Origin: Geodermatophilus sp. DF01-2
GTDB taxonomy: Bacteria; Actinomycetota; Actinomycetes; Mycobacteriales; Geodermatophilaceae
NCBI RefSeq assembly: GCF_004571065.1
Contig: NZ_SPQN01000045.1
Location: 1 to 36,777 of the forward strand
Length of the DNA: 36,777 nucleotides
Direction of reading: 5' to 3'
Part shown: piece by piece, positions 35,538 through 36,777 of the stretch
How positions within the stretch are numbered: the first letter of the stretch is position 1
Layout of the letters: each line of letters opens with the position of its first letter
The notes under the pieces: generated by a model
What the model saw: the letters and a program-made list of their open reading frames with translations, nothing else
Told to the model about the DNA's origin: nothing
Database searches by the model: none
Position numbers and translations under genes: made by a program

Positions 35538-35692
35538 CTGCAAGGTCCCGGCGCTGGCCCCGTCCAGGGCACCGCCCTGAGCTCGCGAAGGGCGGGGAGG
35601 ACGGGGTCCTTCCTCGGTGGGGACCGGTCGGCGGCCTCCTGCAGGGTCCCGGCGCGAGCTTGCGAGCGTTGGGGGGCAGGAGGGTCCTTTCA
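35538..35692 (+). repeat. Two family A repeats in tandem (copies A6 and A7)
   Basis: A6 has arms CCCCGTCC (35558-35565) and GGACGGGG (35599-35606), the same arms as A1. A7 has arms CCTCCTGC (35635-35642) and GCAGGAGG (35676-35683) around AGGGTCCCGG and GCGAGCTTGCGAGCG, followed by GTCCTTT. They fill the gap between lipA and the DUF4191 gene and end just before its -10 box. Confidence 0.8.
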
Positions 35693-35693
35693 C

Positions 35694-35699
35694 TATCCT
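35694..35699 (+). promoter_or_regulatory. -10 box (TATCCT) for the DUF4191 gene, probably leaderless
   Basis: TATCCT lies 6 nt before the ATG at 35706 and two bases after family A copy A7. Confidence 0.5.
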
Positions 35700-35705
35700 G
35701 TGGGT

Positions 35706-36512
35706 ATGGCACGCAGCAGGCCCACCGACTCCCCCGCGCCTCCCGGCACCGGCAAGGCCGCCACCGGGCGCGGCCTCCGCGGTCGCCGGGGCGCGACGAA
35801 GGTCGGCAAGGACGGCCAGCCCAGGGTGGGCCGGCTGAAGAAGGCCGGCAACCAGGCCCGGATGATCAGGCAGGCCTACTCCCTGACCCGCAGGAACGAC
35901 CCCAAGCTGCCCTGGGTCATGCTGATCGCCTTCGTGGTGGTCGCCGCGGTGGTCGAGCTGATCGGCATCCTGCTCAGCTCGCCGTTCCTCTTCCTGCCCG
36001 TCGCGATCCTCCTCGGCCTGCTGGCTGCACTGGTGGTCTTCGGCCGTCGCGCGCAGGGGTCGGCCTACCGGCAGGTCGAGGGCCAGCCGGGTGCCGCGGC
36101 CTGGGTGCTCGAGGGCATGCGCGGCGACTGGCAGATCGCCTCCGGCGTCGCCGGCACCACGCAGCTGGACGCCGTCCACCGCGTCCTCGGCCGCCCCGGC
36201 GTGATCCTGGTCGGCGAGGGGTCGCCCTCGCGGGTCCGCCCACTGCTGGCCCAGGAGAAGAAGCGCATCGCCCGGATCGCCGGCGACGCGCCTATCTACG
36301 ACCTACTGGTCGGCGACGAGGAGGGCCAGGTGCCGCTGCGCAGGCTCAGCGCCCACGTGATGAAGCTGCCCCGCAACCTCTCCGGCGGCGAGCTCAATGC
36401 GCTGCGCAAGCGGGTCGCCGCCCTCGGCGGCACCCGCATGCCGGTGCCCGGTGGCCCGATGCCCGGCGGCCGGCAGATGACGGTCAGTCAGCGCCAGGTC
36501 CGCAGGAGGTAG
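35706..36512 (+). CDS. DUF4191 family membrane protein
   Basis: A 268-residue protein: a basic N-terminus (RGLRGRRGATKVGKDG), the RMIRQAYSLTRRNDPKLPWVMLIAF block entering the first helix, a second helix (LFLPVAILLGLLAALVVFG), then a soluble domain with RQVEGQPGAAAWVLEGMRGDWQIASGVAGTTQLDAVHRVLGRPGVILVGEG. This is the DUF4191 pattern. The M. tuberculosis counterpart Rv2219 lies between lipA and glnA1. Function unknown. Start ATG 35706 is favoured by the TATCCT box; GTG 35700 in the same frame is less likely. Confidence 0.9.
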   Translation: MARSRPTDSPAPPGTGKAATGRGLRGRRGATKVGKDGQPRVGRLKKAGNQARMIRQAYSLTRRNDPKLPWVMLIAFVVVAAVVELIGILLSSPFLFLPVAILLGLLAALVVFGRRAQGSAYRQVEGQPGAAAWVLEGMRGDWQIASGVAGTTQLDAVHRVLGRPGVILVGEGSPSRVRPLLAQEKKRIARIAGDAPIYDLLVGDEEGQVPLRRLSAHVMKLPRNLSGGELNALRKRVAALGGTRMPVPGGPMPGGRQMTVSQRQVRRR

Positions 36513-36516
36513 TCGA

Positions 36517-36623
36517 TGACACTGTCGGCCTACCGGCCGACACCGCGGCCAGGTGCCGTGCCGTCGACCGCTGAGCCGCTCCCCGTGTCTCGGTCGGGAG
36601 GTCCTCCGGACCCCCGCGACCGA
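36517..36623 (-). repeat. Family B intergenic element (copy B3, inverted)
   Basis: Read on the minus strand: GGAGG-ACCTCCCG, CTCAGCG, the core GGCACCTGGCCGCG (36557-36544), then hairpin GTCGGCC-GGTA-GGCCGAC (36541-36524) and TGTCATCG. The outer part also forms a TCGGTCG/CGACCGA stem (36590-36596 with 36617-36623). It follows the DUF4191 stop. Confidence 0.7.
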
Positions 36624-36673
36624 TTCACTCCAGCTCCGTGCCGTCCCCTACTGACAACGTGTTGAGAAAGCAA

Positions 36674-36777
36674 TTAGGCGGCGCGTGCCGGTTGCCAGGG
36701 ACGGCGGCCGGGTGCAGGCGCGAGTCGGCGGGCCATCAATCCGATCATGGCCCACTTGATCATCGCTTCGGAGTGCG
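36674..36777 (-). mobile_element. Transposase C-terminus (IS5-like), cut by the window edge
   Basis: The minus strand reads HSEAMIKWAMIGLMARRL, then a Pro/Arg-rich end and TAA at 36676-36674. The SEAMIKWAMIGLMARRL ending is typical of IS5-family DDE transposases of actinobacteria. The rest lies to the right. The IS boundary is probably between 36624 and 36673, but I cannot identify the terminal inverted repeat from one end. Confidence 0.7.

Overview
This is a chromosomal window from a very GC-rich actinobacterium. The evidence is the bcc-aa3 respiratory genes (ctaE, qcrCAB with a diheme QcrC, ctaC/ctaF), actinobacterial DUF families (3043, 3618, 3817, 4191, 4235), an F420-type oxidoreductase, many GTG starts, and a gene order matching the Mycobacterium tuberculosis Rv2190-Rv2220 neighbourhood (DEDDh exonuclease, trpD, ctaE-qcrCAB, ctaC, asnB, erpA-like, gcvT, pepA/pepB, dlaT, lipB, lipA, DUF4191). 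Overall style suggests a Geodermatophilaceae-type genome (Blastococcus/Geodermatophilus/Modestobacter); that family placement is inference.

Layout. 1-2.6 kb: the 3' end of a DEDDh exonuclease gene and a stand-alone RAM-domain gene face trpD and a degenerate receiver-domain gene. 2.7-9.0 kb: terminal-respiration block, ctaE-qcrC-qcrA-qcrB on plus, converging on ctaC-ctaF on minus. 9.3-13.3 kb: two small membrane proteins, asnB, an ErpA-type Fe-S carrier and DUF3043. 13.4-13.9 kb: a decayed aldo/keto reductase gene. 14.2-16.7 kb: a tightly coupled envelope cluster (holin-like DUF1469, DUF3618, DUF4235, YihY/BrkB). 16.9-24.5 kb: gcvT, pepA, a small conserved protein, lpdA, E2 acyltransferase and a TIGR01777 epimerase. 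24.5-28.3 kb: an atypical kinase divergent from an FAD oxidoreductase and a peptidase E. 28.3-36.5 kb: lipB, leuS with its leader, an LLM oxidoreductase, an apolipoprotein-like repeat protein, lipA and DUF4191. The right edge holds the C-terminus of a transposase.

How the genes fit together. QcrCAB plus CtaC/D/E/F form the menaquinol-to-oxygen supercomplex (ctaD lies outside). LpdA and the E2 protein are the lipoamide part of a 2-oxoacid dehydrogenase; LipB and LipA make and install the lipoyl group that E2 needs, and GcvT also works with a lipoylated partner.

Most notable signals that gene calls do not explain: (1) a leucine leader peptide and attenuator upstream of leuS; (2) a dispersed hairpin repeat (family A, at least seven copies) whose arms differ from copy to copy yet always pair; (3) a second intergenic element (family B, three copies) with a covarying hairpin, always at the 3' ends of convergent genes; (4) a recurrent TANNNT box 6-8 nt before start codons, which marks many genes as leaderless. 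No rRNA, tRNA or CRISPR array was seen.
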